This document shows, piece after piece, positions 10,483 through 29,022 of a stretch of DNA of 64,000 nucleotides. Below the pieces are notes generated by a model. It made no database searches. It saw nothing but the letters and a program-made list of their open reading frames with translations, and was not told the DNA's origin. Source of the DNA: Micractinium sp. NFX-FRZ (Eukaryota; Chlorophyta; Trebouxiophyceae; Chlorellales; Chlorellaceae); NCBI GenBank assembly GCA_029339195.1, contig JAPTJF010000318.1, positions 1 through 64,000 of the forward strand, given 5' to 3'. The position numbers were made by a program, and so were the translations under genes. Every line of letters starts with the position of its first letter. The stretch's first letter is position 1.

Positions 10483-13400
10483 ATGGTGGGGCAAATCACA
10501 AGCGACGTGAACCTCTACCGGCTCTCCAGCAAGCCTCGCCCCTACGATGCGGGAGGCGATGGCGGCAGGGGCCTCTCTCACGTGTGTATGGAGCGGCTGG
10601 CATATGTGCCAACCCTGCCCGAGGTGCTGCGAGGTGAGGATGGGACAGGGGACTTGGGGCGGACGAAGGATGCAGTGCCGGAAGTCGGCAAGTTTGGTGT
10701 CGGACTCCTGGCACTGTAGCGCTCTACGCGTCATCCACCATCGGCTGCTCTGAGCGCGATGTTGGTGCGGGCGAGGGGTGCAAGACTCTGATTACGGCCA
10801 GCAGCAGAATGGGCCGTCACCATAGCCGCCTTTGCTCGCAAACCGGGCACAGGAGGGCGTGGCAGGGGCCCAGTAAGTGCTGCTCGACTCGAGGAGGCGA
10901 GATCGCTGCGCACTATTATGGCATGGGGAGCTCGGGCTGTCGGAGCTCGTTTCGGAGAAAACCCTGCCGAAACCCCAGGCGCAGGGTGCCGTGCCCCGAA
11001 TATGGCGGGTGCCATGGAGATCGTCGAGCTGTTGTCGAGGGGGAGGCACTGCACACCGCTGCCGCCGCCGCTGCCTGGTGGCCCAGCCGCTCACACGCCT
11101 CAGTCACTGCTGCTTCTGGTCCTGCTGCCTCACCCGCTGCCCTCCTCCCCCCCTCCTCTGCTCCCGCAGGCCGGCACGAAGTGGTGGAGGGCGCAAGCCG
11201 CGAGTGCGTGGGCGGGCACGACGTCATCTGCGGCCTCTTCCCCCACCTCTCCAACGTGCACGGCGGCCACGCCCCGCTGCGCATGGTGAACATCGTGCCC
11301 ACGGCGGCCTCTGGCGAGGAGGCGGCAGAGAAGCGGCCGCTGCGCCTGGGCGTGGTGCTGTCGGGCGGCCAGGCGCCAGGTGGGCGCCCCACCAGCGAAC
11401 CGACTGCTGTCTTGCGCCCTGGTGTCATGCACTCATCATGTGCACGCATCGGGTGGCAGGATGAGTGCACGCTCCCTGCTCCCCTGGGCACTGCGATGTC
11501 TCAATATATGAGCACCCGCCTTGCTGTTCTGCCCCGCCATCCGCTCCTGCAGGCGGGCACAACGTGATCATCGGCCTGCACGACTACCTGCAGCGCTGGC
11601 ACCCGGGGTCCACGCTCATCGGCTTCCTCAACGGGCCGCGCGGCGTGATGCAGAACAACTACAAGGTTCTGACGGCGGAGGAGATGGTGAGTGAGATGAA
11701 ATAACCACGCAGCGGGCTGATGGTTGGGGGGAAGGGCACAGGAAGGCGGAGGGGAAAGGGAAAAGGAAGGGAAAAGGAAGGCTCATCAACCGCATTGCGA
11801 TTACATGCCTTTGTGGGGCTGGCTGTGGCCGGCTGCCCATGCCCGCATCGAACCGCGGTCCTTCAGTCTGTGCATGCATCACGAATAGCCCTTCACATGC
11901 CGGCGGCCCGTTCACCAGCCTGCAGAGTGCCAGCACTGTGCCGGTACATGCCTGAGCGTATTGTGTGGCAATGCTCGGTGGACGAAGCGGTTCAAAGGAG
12001 AGGTTTCTTTGTGGCCGGATGCCAGTGGCCCGGCGAGGCCTCATCCCAGCAGCTGCCATGCCGCCCTTTCCTCCCCCTGCCCCTGCGCAGGACGGGTACC
12101 GCAACCAGGGCGGCTTCCACATGATTGGGTCAGGGCGGGATGCCATCGCCAAGCCCGACCAGCTGGCAGCTGCGGAGAAGGTGCGCAGCAGCGCAGCGCA
12201 GCATGCTGTGCTGCCCCGCCTGCGTTGTGTGCTGACGTGCTCCTGGGGCTGGCTGGCTGCTGCCTTTGGTCGTGCAACACTGGTTTTAGAGTGCAAGCAG
12301 GGCGCAGGCGGCAGCGCCGCCCTGCTGCCTGGCGTGGCCCGGCCTGTGCGCGAGGGGACGCCTGTCCCACCCCCTCTTTGAGCCTGGGCCCACTCGTCTC
12401 CGGCTTGACCAATGTCCGACCACCCGCAACCCCGCCGTGCTCGGTCTCTTTTTTGTTGATCGCTGCATGCACCCACCTGCTTCCTGGCCCCACGCCACCC
12501 CTCCCTCGGGTGGCACCCGCATCCCTGCCCCAACTCTCTCGTGTTGTTGCTGGCTCAACCCACCGCACCTCTGCTAATGGCCCACAATACCGCCCATCCC
12601 TCCAACCCCAGACCTGCCTGGAGCACGACTTGGACGGGCTGGTGGTCATTGGCGGCGACGACTCCAACACCAACACGGCCACCATGGCCGAGTACTTCCT
12701 GCGCCAGGGGGTCAAGACCACGGTCGTGGGGGTGCCCAAGACCATCGATGGTGGGTTGTCGCGCTGCGCTGCGTTGTGGTGTGCGTGCTGTGGGGGGTCC
12801 CAAACCACCGATGGTGGGCTGCCCCAAACCACCGATGGTGCGCGGGCGGGGTCAGCGGGATGTTGCTCTCGGGCATCAGGAGCGCGGTGTTAACCTGGTG
12901 TTGATTGTAGCTGCAGGGACCTGCTGTCTTGTAGCAGCACTGTCGTGCCAGGCAAGGAGAGGTGTGGGGCAGCGGCCACCATGCGCTGCCCGTGTCGTCG
13001 GCCTACCCCGTGCCGTGCCTCAACTCACTCGCCGCCCCTGCCCCTGTCCACTGCATCCACTGACCCGCGTGATTTCTGTGCCCCGCTCCGCAGGCGACTT
13101 GAAGAACACGGATGTGCCCACCAGCTTTGGTTTCGACACCGCCTGCAAGGTCTACTCAGAGATGATTGGCAACATAATGATCGATGCCAGTAAGCTCACT
13201 CTGAGCAGCCAACTCTCGATAGTTATGCCTCGTTGAATAGGGTTTCTGCTCCTTGCTCTCCTACACACACATTCATGCTTCAAGTAGTCTGCTGCCAACC
13301 TTTGCACCGCTGCCACCACCACAAACGCACGCGCACACCTGCGCCCCGCCTGCTGCATGCCTCGCTGACCTCCGCCGCTGCCTCCCATGGCCTGTTGCTG

Positions 13401-16400
13401 ACCAACTCCCTGCCCTCCCTCTCCCTCCCCCGCACTGATTGGACACCACTAGTGTCCGCAAAGAAGTACTACCACTTCGTGAGGTGAGCCAGCCAGGGAG
13501 GGGAGCGTCTGTGGCAGTTAGCTGCCTGGACACAGCGACGGCTTCTGCATGCCAAGCGGCAGCGGGTGCGGACGGGCACCGACGACTGCACTGGGCGCAG
13601 CAGGCACGCGCGGCCGTTCAGAGCACGTGCTCCTCTGCTGCCTGTGCTGCTGCTGCCCGGGCCCCCCGTGTGCACATCGTCGGTGTGCACCTGACTGCCA
13701 ACTCCTTGCATACCCTACCTCGCCCCCCGTGCCCGTCTGTGCCCCCCGCCAGGCTGATGGGCCGCGCCGCCTCCCACGTCACGCTGGAGTGCGCGCTGCA
13801 GACGCACCCGCAGGCAAGCCGCTGCTCCTGTGCTGTGGGTGGGGTGCTGTGGGTGAGGCGGGGTGAGGTGCGTTTTGGAGGTAGCAGGCCGGGTGCAGGT
13901 GACGCGTGCGCCTCCTGCCTGCATCTACTGGAATCTGTGTGCTGGCAGTGTGCCAACAGGGGTCCCCGTCACGCGCATGTCATGGCATCCGTGCTAATCA
14001 AGCACCGAGGTGGCTTCCTCTGCAGCTGGCGCTGATTTGCGAGGAGGTGGCGGCGCACCGGTGGGGCCTGAAGGACGTCGTGCGCCAGGTGGCGGACATG
14101 GTGGCGCAGCGTGCAGAGCTGGGAAAGAACTTTGGTGTGGTGCTGGTGCCCGAGGGCCTGGTGGAGTTCATGCACGACGTGTCCGCACTCATCGCGGGTG
14201 AGCATGGCTGCTTCATGGGCATTCCCCGGGGCGGAGGTGACGTGCGGGGGGCGCGCCTGTGGGGGCGCGCCTGTGCTGGCTGGGGTTGCCCGCGCCTGCA
14301 GCTGCTGCAGGAGGAGCGCGCTGCGGGCCGCTGCTGCTGTGCCTGCCGTGTTTTCAGCTTGTGCTTTGTTGTTGACAGTGGGTGGCCCTTGGGGCGGTGA
14401 GTGGGTGAGGCGGGGCGGTGGGCGTGGTGACAATGACATCGCCCCTCCTGCCCCACCCAGGGTTCCCGCCTGCCCGGCCCAGGGTGTGGCCCGCCTCGTG
14501 TGCATCCATGCACCCACCTTCATGTCTCAGTGTCATGCTTCCACCCTTATTTGCCCGGCTGCAGAGCTGAACGGGATCATGGTCCAGGATGTGAACCGCC
14601 TCTTGTGCATCACCCACCCACCCACGCACCCACCCATATACACATGTCTTTCACTGTGCTTGCTTGCCCGCCTCCACGCTGCAGAGCTGAACGAGATCAT
14701 GGCGCACAATGTGAACCCCAACGACCAGATGGACGTGGTGGCGCACCTGACGCAGGAGTCGGCAGACGTGAGGGAGGGGACCTACAAGACGAGGCGGGGA
14801 GGCTTGGGGGAGAGGGAGGTCGGCAGGGCGTGGTGGTGCTGCGCTTCACGCAGCATTCGGCAGACGCGAGCTGTTGGTGCTTTACGCTTTTGGCGGGGGG
14901 ACGTAAGGTGTGTCGTACCCCCGCCCGCCCTCGCCACTGCTCTCCTCGCCCAACAACTGTTCATCACCCGCACCACGCTCCACCGCCCCCGCCCCGCAGC
15001 TCTTTAACAACCTCACCCCCGGCATCCGCTCCGAGCTGCTGGAGGAGCGGGACCCGCACGGCAACGTGCAGGTGGGGCGGGCTGCAGCACAAGGGCGGGG
15101 AGGGAGGCGTGCCCGGTGTGTGGCACACCCAGATGGACGCAATGCTGTTTGACCAAGCAGCCGCACTCTCTTCACGACCCCCCTTGTTCCACAAGCAACC
15201 AGGCCCACATGTGCCCCACACTCACACTGAAACGCCTCCCCCCTCACCGATCTGTTGTTTTGGAGCAATGCAGGTGTCCCACATCCAGACCGAGAAGCTT
15301 CTGATCAAGCTGGTGGGCGTGGAGCTGGCGCGGCGCAAGGCGCAGGGCACCTTCCGCGGCAAGTTCTCCGCCCTCAGCCACTTCTTTGGGTGAGTGAGAG
15401 CGCAGCCGACACTCCTGGGCCGTCTGTGTTTCCTGGGGCCTCTTGCCAGCTCGGGCAGTGAGCGCCTTTGTGGAGAAGAGAGTTAGGGGAGTGGATTGGG
15501 AGGGGAAGGGGAGGGGAGGGGAGGGGAGTGAGGCAGTTCCACTTGCTCAAATTTGGTCCTCCTGCAGCAGCCAACATGGCCCGCGCTCAGCCAGGGCATT
15601 TTGGCTGAGCAGCCAGGGTATTCTGGCTGAGCAGCCGGGGTATTCTGGCTGAGCTGCTTGTGTTTGGGCAAGGCCTTGCCACTGTGCTGAGCAGGACCGG
15701 GGTGCAACAAGAAGTGTGGGAGCATCGTGTACTGCTCCCCGCTTCCCCTGCCTCCTTCACCCTGCCACCTCCCCTCCCTGTGCACCCGCAGCTACGAGGG
15801 CCGCTGCTCCCTGCCCTCCAACTTTGACGCCACGTACTGCAACGCGCTGGGGCAGGCGGCGGGGGCGCTGACGTCTGCGGGCCAGACCGGACTGATGGCC
15901 ACTGTGTCGAGTGAGAGGGGGGCAGCGGGAGGGAGGGAGGGAGGGAGGGAGGGGAGCACCCGGTTGGCAAGAACCAGGAGGCGGCAGCGGAGGCCAGCAC
16001 GGCCCGCGGCAGGGGCGGCACGTGTGTGTTTGTGCCCTTGGCGCTCTTCCTCTGGGTGCCGCCCCGCTGGCTGGGAGGCTGCCCACCTGCTCTCCCTCCT
16101 CGCGCCGCTCGTCGTGCCTCCCCCTGCGCCTGCACCTTGCCTGGGCCATCCTCAAAGCCCCACCATGCTCCTTTCACCCCGCCCTTGTGCCACCCCTCTC
16201 TCTCCCCCTGCAGACTTGAAGGGGCCTGCCTCCAAGTGGACCGTGGGTGGCACCCCCCTGCTGTCCATGATGCACCTGGAGCGGCGCTCGGGGCGGTGAG
16301 CGGGCGGGCACGGGCGGGCGAGGTGGTGGTTGCCGGCTGGCGTGGGGTGTAGCCGAGCATGGCGGAGCCGGTCTGCCTCACCCCTTCCTTCTCTTCTCCC

Positions 16401-17133
16401 TGCCCCCTCACATTGGATTGAAAAGAAAGTAGCTAACCAGGTGCCAGCTGAACCTGTTCCCACAAATAATCCCTGCCAACCCTCAATTCGTCCCCGCAGC
16501 GACAAGCCTGTGATCAAGAAGGCTCTGGTGGCCATCCACGGCGCCGCCATGACCTCTTACACCTCCATGCGCGCCATCTGGGCCATTCAGGACTGGTGCC
16601 GCTCCCCGGGGCCCATCCAGGTGAGGGCAGGCTAACCAGCTGGGCTGTGTGTGCTCATCCTGCAGACGCGCGGCAGCAGCGATCAGCTCCCCCGGCCCCA
16701 TCTGAATGACAGAAGTGAGGTGCAGAGTGGTGTGCCCTGGTGAAGAGCGAGGCTGTGTTGGGCTTGGTAGGTGGAGGTCGGTGCTGCTGCGGGGCTTCAG
16801 GGTTGAGTGTTTTCTTTCCCTAAACCCGCTGCGGGGCACACACCAGGGTGGACTGAGGTGAGTGGGGGGCAGTGCTGCCCCATTCCCGCTGAGTTTTCGG
16901 CTGCTGTGCTGTGCTGTGCTGTGCTGTGCTGTGCTGTGCATCACACCGTGGCCAGAACCACCTCCTCAGCCTTCCTTGGCCCCCTGACCTTCCAACCTTG
17001 CCGCCACCCCCGGTGTGTCTGCGCCCTGCAGTTTCAAGGTCACACTGCGGACATGGCAAGCATCACTCTGGCACTGGAGGTCAACGAGGGGCACCCCTGC
17101 CTGGTCAACGAGCCAGCGGAGGACGAGAGGTGA
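10483..17133 (+). CDS. PFP: Pyrophosphate-dependent 6-phosphofructokinase, beta-type (copy 1), 16 exons
   Basis: Exons 10483-10633, 11170-11379, 11553-11686, 12091-12180, 12612-12750, 13094-13189, 13453-13483, 13753-13813, 14026-14197, 14685-14767, 15000-15071, 15274-15389, 15792-15910, 16214-16295, 16500-16620, 17032-17133; 592 aa. ATG is in an ACCATGG context. It interconverts fructose-6-P plus PPi with fructose-1,6-bisP plus Pi. Seen: [20 protein letters not shown] (209-215) and PKTIDGD (237-243). These mark PPi-dependent enzymes; ATP-PFKs have GGDGS and PGTIDND. Also MGRAASH, HGNVQVSHI and GYEGRCSLPSNFD. The PKTIDGD and GYEGRC forms fit the catalytic beta subunit; plant alpha subunits differ. 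Intron 8 uses a GC donor (CAG/GCAAGC). A presequence is not evident, so a cytosolic enzyme is likely. The next gene is its tandem paralog. Confidence 0.95.
12797..12845 (+). repeat. Two extra copies of PFP1 exon 5 end plus donor
   Basis: The true edge at 12733-12757 reads CCCAAGACCATCGATGGTGGG. CCCAAACCACCGATGGTG follows twice more, near 12799 and 12822, inside the intron. Each copy keeps a GATGGTG donor-like edge. Confidence 0.85.
14558..14600 (+). repeat. Duplicate of PFP1 exon 10 start inside intron 9
   Basis: GCAGAGCTGAACGGGATCAT here matches GCAGAGCTGAACGAGATCAT at the true acceptor, 120 bp downstream. The likeness runs about 35 bp into exon-like sequence. The copy has a usable AG acceptor in the same phase, so alternative splicing is conceivable. 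Confidence 0.85.
15495..15532 (+). repeat. G-run tract (GGGGA)n
   Basis: Purine-rich run of about six GGGG blocks in an intron of PFP1; sequence fits a potential G-quadruplex in the RNA. No further function can be read. Confidence 0.6.
16901..16939. repeat. (TGCTG)n pentanucleotide repeat
   Basis: About seven TGTGC/TGCTG units in the last intron of PFP1. The same pentamer recurs at 33142-33180 and 58357-58394. Confidence 0.9.
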
Positions 17134-17911
17134 ATGAAGGCGGATGAGCGGCGGCGCCGCTGATGCAACAAGGCGCGGTGGGATGGGGCCGGTGAGCAGA
17201 GCACGTGTACAGCGATGTGCTGCCGCCCGCCCCCGCCCCGCTCCCTGCATCTCTGGTGCTTCTCACGGCGGCGCCGCCCGCCCCCCAGCAGAGAATGAAT
17301 ACAACACAACATGATGATGCTGCACGGCGTGGCCCGTCCACCCGGGCAAGCCACCTGGCTTCCTTTTTCCCATGCACTCATGGTTTGCAGATCAGTCTCC
17401 CCGTCCGCCCCCTAGCGCCTGCCCCTCCCCACACACCCGGCAGGCAGGGCCTGCCCTGCTGCTGCTTCCCAGGAAGGTTTTGGACCCCAACCCCCTCAGC
17501 CCCCTTCTTCCTCGGCCGATTTTGGAAGAGTTGTTATCAGAACCATCAATTGAATGTAGAGATCACACCGGGTCCATTGGCAGCTGTTGTTGTGCTGGCC
17601 CTGCGCTGCTTTTCAAGTCCCCGCTTATGCACGCTGAACTGTACCTAGGCCTATTTTGCTGAGCACCTTGCTATTGTTGGATTTTTTGCCCTGTGAACGT
17701 GTACTTGCCTGACCTGACCCCCTTGCAAAGCGCCCCATTGCCCTGAGCATGTTATATGTAGCGCACCACCACCCCTTGCTGTAAGAGTGTATTGAGAAGA
17801 GAGGGGAGTGGCACTCGGCGGTGGGGCAAGACCGTTTCGCGCCACGTCAGCGCCCCGCCACGTCAGCGGCACTAGCAGGCACCCAAGAGCAGGCTGAATC
17901 TTCAAGTCACC
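17134..17911. other. Intergenic region between the PFP copies
   Basis: 778 bp containing the 3' UTR of copy 1 and the promoter of copy 2. No credible gene. A TGTAA, the usual green-algal polyadenylation signal, is near 17781, which would imply a long 3' UTR. The only other distinct element is the bZIP-like direct repeat listed separately. Confidence 0.5.
17841..17869 (+). promoter_or_regulatory. Direct repeat of GCCACGTCAGCG upstream of PFP2
   Basis: Two perfect 12-bp copies at 17841-17852 and 17858-17869, 17 bp apart, ending 42 bp before the start codon. The core CCACGTCA is a known plant bZIP site; its complement TGACGTGG matches the UPRE/G-C-box hybrid. Copy 1 has no such element near its start. 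Role in PFP2 control is inference. Confidence 0.6.
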
Positions 17912-24045
<6,134 letters not shown>

Positions 24046-25031
24046 GGCAGCTGCAGGGTTGGTCAGCAGAGCAGGTTGGCCGCTTCGGCCGCGGCTTGGT
24101 GCGGCGAGCTGGCTGGCAGGCTGGTTTTGAGTGGGAGGTGCGATCAAGGACGCAACCAAGTTTCATACGACACAAAAGGGTGGCACAGCTGGGACCACTG
24201 TTGAGCTGTGAAGTTTTGGGCAGCCGAGGGGCGGGGAAAATGGCAACAGGGGGCGGCGGTCGGCATGCCGCTGCTGCTCTCTCCCCGAGCCTGTGTCCCA
24301 TGCATGCAAGATATATTGCTTGACAGCCGACTGCTTTGTTTCCTGCATTGGAACACGTGTGAGACACACCGGCGGGCTGGATGGAGAAGGCGACGTGGGG
24401 TGGCACAGCTGCGCCGGCATGCTCTGCTGGCACCCACCTCAGCAGGTGCAGTACTTCGAAGCTCAACAAGCTTGCAGTCGCCCGATCTGAGCTTGTTTAA
24501 ACTTCAGCGGTGACCGCTGCGTCTTCGGAGACCCCTGGCAGGCTTGGCCCAGCGGCCCTGGCGCATCGCAAGAACCCTGGCAGCTCAGGGAGTTCAGGGT
24601 TCCCTCCGCCCTCAAATTTCGGACCCTCCATTCTGATTAGCGGACTAGTCGTCCTCAGCCAGGCGCACAAACAGACCACCCCGCCTGCATCTCCATTGGG
24701 GCGACCGCCTGCATCGGAGGCTACTCGGAGCTTTCGCAAACTGAAGCCGCAGGTGAGCGCCATGAAAGAAGCCAATGGGCAGCGGAACATCCTGCCCATC
24801 TGAGTTTTTGCGCGCATCGCGCAAAGTGGGCACACTGCTCCGGCATCAACTGCACGCGGCGCTTACATGTCTGAGTTGATCATAGTCCAATTGAGTTCTG
24901 CGCCGAGACCCGCCTCGCCACGCCTCCTGCCGGCTGCTGCTGCCTGCCGCCAGCCGTCGCTCACCGCCAGTCGCCACCTGCCTGCCTGCCCGCTCTGTTG
25001 TCGCCACAGGCCAGCGCAGGCACCTGCAGCC
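24046..25031. other. Intergenic region PFP2 to sulfotransferase 1
   Basis: 986 bp with the 3' end of PFP2 and the promoter of the next gene. No supported gene; the open frames are overlapping and lack splice or family support. A perfect palindrome is listed separately. Confidence 0.5.
24807..24825. promoter_or_regulatory. Palindrome TTTGCGCG-CAT-CGCGCAAA
   Basis: Perfect 8-bp arms around a 3-bp centre, 207 bp upstream of the sulfotransferase 1 start. Each arm resembles the E2F consensus TTTSSCGC. Binding is inference. Confidence 0.5.
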
Positions 25032-28000
25032 ATGCCCCTGGAACGTGGCGAGCATGAGGAGCCATTGCTGAAGCGCAACGGCAGCAACAGGAGCAGCCAG
25101 AGCGATGACTCGCCGCGGGCGGGAGCGGCGGCAGCGCCCGCAGCACCCAGGCCCCCGCCGCACTTCAGGCCCAGCTTCAACCATTTCGCACAAGCACGGT
25201 GCGTGTCTGCTTCCATCATTTCAGCATATTCGGCAAGAAGAACTCGATGCCGTGCCATTTTGGCTGTGCCGTCCAGCTATGTGTGCCGCATCACAGAGTC
25301 ACGTGCTGCTGCCACTGCTGCAGGCTTGACAGGTGGCACTGGCCGGTGGTGCTGCTGCTCAGCACTTTCCTGGGGCTGGTGACGCAGGCGGTGGTACACA
25401 GGTACGGTGAATCTGGGATAAATTTCAAAGCGCTGCTTCCATGCACTGCTGTTGCATAGCCCCGGCTAAGCGCTGCAGCCGCCGCCGCATGGAGTGCAGC
25501 ACGGACCACTGACAGTTCCCGCTTCCAACGCGGCCGCATTGCTGCCCATGCAGAGGGCGCATGGACGCAGCTCAGCAGCGGCAGGCAAAGGTGCAGGTGC
25601 AAGACGCGTCCAACAGCGCAGGCAGCACACTGCTGCAGCAGCAGCTGGCCGGGTGCCGCACCAACCCAACCGACCCCATCCCGTTTGTCGACACCAAGGC
25701 TTCCATGAAAGTCACAGAGGGCTACACGGCAGAGCAGCGGCAGACGGCGGCGGCCTTCACGGCGGCGGTGTCCGCATGCGCCAACTTCACGTGCCTGCAG
25801 CAGGCCAACCAGCTGGTGAGGCGGGCGGGCCGGGGAGGGCTGCCGTAGAGTATGCTGGGTGCAGGCTCCGGGATGGCTTTGGTGCCCAGGGCTCTTACCC
25901 ACCGCAGGTGGCGATGGGGGCGCTACGGCAGCGCTGCTGGTCTGCTCCTCAGGGCCAGCACCGAAGCTCTCCTTTGTTGCTAACCTTGTGGCCTGCAGCC
26001 CCGCGCCCCCGGCCAGTTCCGCTTCCCCCACTTCATGGTCATCGGCTTCCCAAAGTGCGCCACCACATCAATCTACTGGTGAGGGGGGGGGTGGGGGTGG
26101 GGGCCGGGCAGGGGCGGCAACTCCCTGGTGGCTGTGCTACTAGCAACTCCATCCATTGCCACTGCTCAATGATGCTGTGTTCAGCCGAACCCTGACGCTT
26201 CACATGCGCTTGGTTGTGCCACTAGTATCAGCAGTCTCTGCCCCACCCAATGTCCATGCCCCTGCCCCGCACTCTCACTTGCCACGCACTTGCCTATGCT
26301 GCTACGAACAGCAGTCCCTCCCCCACCCCAACCGCTCATGCCTCCGCCCCCGCAGCCACCTCATCCAGCACCCGCAAGTGCAGCACCCTCAGCACAAGGT
26401 AGCAGCTGCTGGCTCCACTCGCGCCCCTGCCCCTGCCCCTGCCGCCTGCTCTGCCCTTCACCCTGCCTCTATAACTGCGTCTGCACGCCTGACAGCCGCT
26501 TCCAGCTGTGCCCCTGCTGCTCACCCTGACGCCCTGGCATCCCTGGCACACCTGCTCCCCTGGGGAATGTGCAGGAGCCACACACTTTGATGGACAAGTG
26601 TGCGCGGCCAGGCATGCAGTGCTCGTCAGAGACGCAGCGGGAGTATGTGGTCGATGTGAGTGGGGAGACGGGCGGGGCACTCATGAAGCAGCCAAGCTGC
26701 GCCGCCCACAGCCGGTGCCAGCAGCAGTGAGCTCTGTCCCATCTGGGGGCAGACAGCGGGTTGCGTTTCCCACTCGGGCCCGGCGGTGGCCTCTCAGGTT
26801 GTTTGCAACCGCTGCCTTCTCACCCATAACCCCTGCAGACCCTGAGCCTGGCCGAGGCAGCGGAGTCCCAGTTCACAAAAGCAGCCTTCGAGGGAAGCAC
26901 GCACTATGTGGTGGTAAGAAGGCTTGGTGGGCTAGACGCTGAAGGCAGCTGCGCTTGGTGCCGCTGCTTTTGAGCAATGCATGCCAATAGATTCTGTCCC
27001 CCCCTTGCCTGCTTTCTCACACGTCTTCCCTGCTGCCTCATCCTTGCTTGCCCGTGCCTGTGCAGGAGGCGGACTGGATGGCTGCCCCCCTGGCGTCCAC
27101 CTTCCCCTGGCTGCGAGTGGTGGTCAGCCTGCGTGATCCCATCTCGCAGGCCATCGCCATGCACAACCACAACCTGCAGCACAACCGCACGTGAGGGCCG
27201 CCTGCTGCTGCTGTGCTCTGTGGCCGCAGCTGCAGGCAGGCGGAGGTGCACGTCGATGGAAGGCAGGGCAGGCTGGCGTGCACATGGAGGCACACACCGC
27301 CTTGAACTCTCACTGGCATCCCCCTCACCTCACCGCCAACCACCCCGCCCCGTGTGTGTGCAGCTCCCAGCACTGCAACAACACAGACATCTTCAACTGC
27401 GTGCGGCGCAACATGAGTGAGTGGCACCGCTTGCCACCTGCTCGTGCCTCAGTGCCTCGCTTGCCAACCCACAGTGCCACAGTGCACGGCATCTCCAGCC
27501 GGTCGCCGTCCCTCCTCCCCACTGCTTGCCCCACTTGCGTGAGCCCCCGCTCGTCCCTCCCTACAGAAACAGAAAGCAGTCCCGATCCACCCCCGCAGAC
27601 TGTCTTGAACTCCTCTCCCCGACCACCTCACCCTGCGCTGCCTGTGCCCCTCCCTTTCACTCAGAGAACAAGTCCCGGTACGCCCCCAAGCTGGCCAAAT
27701 GGACGGAGGCCTTCCCCCCTGGCGCCGTGCACCTCGTCCAGGTACCTGTGCCAGCTGTCTTGCTTGGCCTGCCCTGGCCGGTCAGAGCAGGGCAGCGCAG
27801 AAAGAGGGGTGTTGGGAGGGGCAGCACTAGCCTGCCCCAAGGCAATCCCCCATTTCCCACGCACCATCCCCCTGACGGTGCATCCCTGAAGTTCCAGCCC
27901 TGAAGGCTCCTCCCTGACGCACCCTACCATCCCTGCGCACCTGCCCCACCCTGCAGTACGAGCGGGTGACACACCCAGACGGCATGGGCGGCGAGCTCAC

Positions 28001-29022
28001 GGGCCTCAAGTCCTTCCTGGGCCTGCATCCCGAGCTGCCTTCCAAAGAGCTGCCGCTGACAAACTACAAGCACCAACGGGGCGCCCCGGACGCGGTGGGT
28101 GCGGGGCGACGAGTCGCTGCAGTGCTGAGCTGGCCATTGCTGAGCTGGCCATTGCTGAGCTGGCAGTAAGCCTGTTCCTGCGCTTGGCACAGCTCCGCCG
28201 TGGCATCTATCCCCACCGTGCGCTGCCCCCAAGGGCAAGACAGCTTCTCGCCTGCTGCCGCCAACCCTGCGTGCTGCCCCTGGCCTGCCCCCCCACACCC
28301 ACCCTCTCTTCCTGCAGCTGGGGCGGTACTGGATGATGCCGCGCTTTGAGTACCAGCAGCTCGTGGCCATGGCGCGGGAGGACACGCAGCAGTGAGTGCC
28401 CATGTTCCTGCCGGCACTTCTGCCCCATGCATGGCAGCCGCCTACCTGCCTGCCTGCCTGCCTGCCTACCTACCCGCCCATCTGCCAGCCTGCACGCCCA
28501 CCGCCCGCCCGGCCCGCTTCTCTACCCGCCCACGTCTGCCGGACGGCCAGTACATCACAACTGATAACCGCCCTTGAGCCCCCTGGACACCCACCCGCAG
28601 GCTCATGGGAGTGCTCAGCCAGCGGGGGTATGCTGACCCGCCAGAGCTGGAGCGCTGGAGCAGCACCTGGGAGGCTGTTTGGGAGGTGGGCACCCCAGCT
28701 TCCGCCAGCTTCTGTGCAGTAACTGCCACGCAGCAGCAGTGTCGGCAGGATCAATCAAGGACCCCTGCCGGCTGCTTCTAGGGCTGGCCGTAGAGCCGGG
28801 GTGCAAGTGGGGGCGTGGTCCGCTTGCCTGCCAGGTTGCCAGTTGAGTTCAGGTTGCCAGCCGGCCACTCGCACGTCCCAACTGGCGTGCGGTTGCATGT
28901 TGGCACTGTCCCAACCGCTGCCGCTGCCGCTGCCCTGCCCCGCCTGCGCTGAACCGCAGGAGAACCTGGGGCGCTGCGAAGGCAAGGACAGAGCTGCCAT
29001 GTGCCAGGTCGTTGTGTCGTAA
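25032..29022 (+). CDS. Type II membrane sulfotransferase (copy 1), 14 exons
   Basis: Exons 25032-25198, 25324-25401, 25554-25815, 25999-26078, 26356-26398, 26575-26655, 26839-26913, 27066-27190, 27364-27416, 27665-27741, 27957-28094, 28318-28391, 28601-28685, 28960-29022; 466 aa. A basic/Ser-rich cytosolic tail is followed by one membrane span (about 60-78, starting RWHWPVVLLLSTFLG) and a lumenal domain. The PAPS 5'-phosphosulfate loop is IGFPKCATTSIYC (184-196). The 3'-phosphate region is VVVSLRDPISQAIAM (280-294); the R and DP are present but the usual Ser near its end is Ala. The layout matches Golgi carbohydrate sulfotransferases, which move sulfate from PAPS to glycans. The acceptor is unknown. 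Many Cys residues near the C-terminus suggest disulfides. A TGTAA sits near 29179, about 155 bp past the stop. Confidence 0.9.

Noticed and set aside
10734..11169. Possible extra exon or second promoter between PFP1 exons 1 and 2
   Set aside because: Exon 1 to exon 2 joins in phase exactly as in the paralog, so no extra exon is needed; nothing specific was seen.
11831..11890. tRNA-like fragment on the minus strand (AGACTGAAGG then GGTTCGAT) in PFP1 intron 3
   Set aside because: It has an anticodon-arm-like and B-box-like string but no matching acceptor stem, D arm or correct T-loop length. At most a decayed tRNA-derived remnant.
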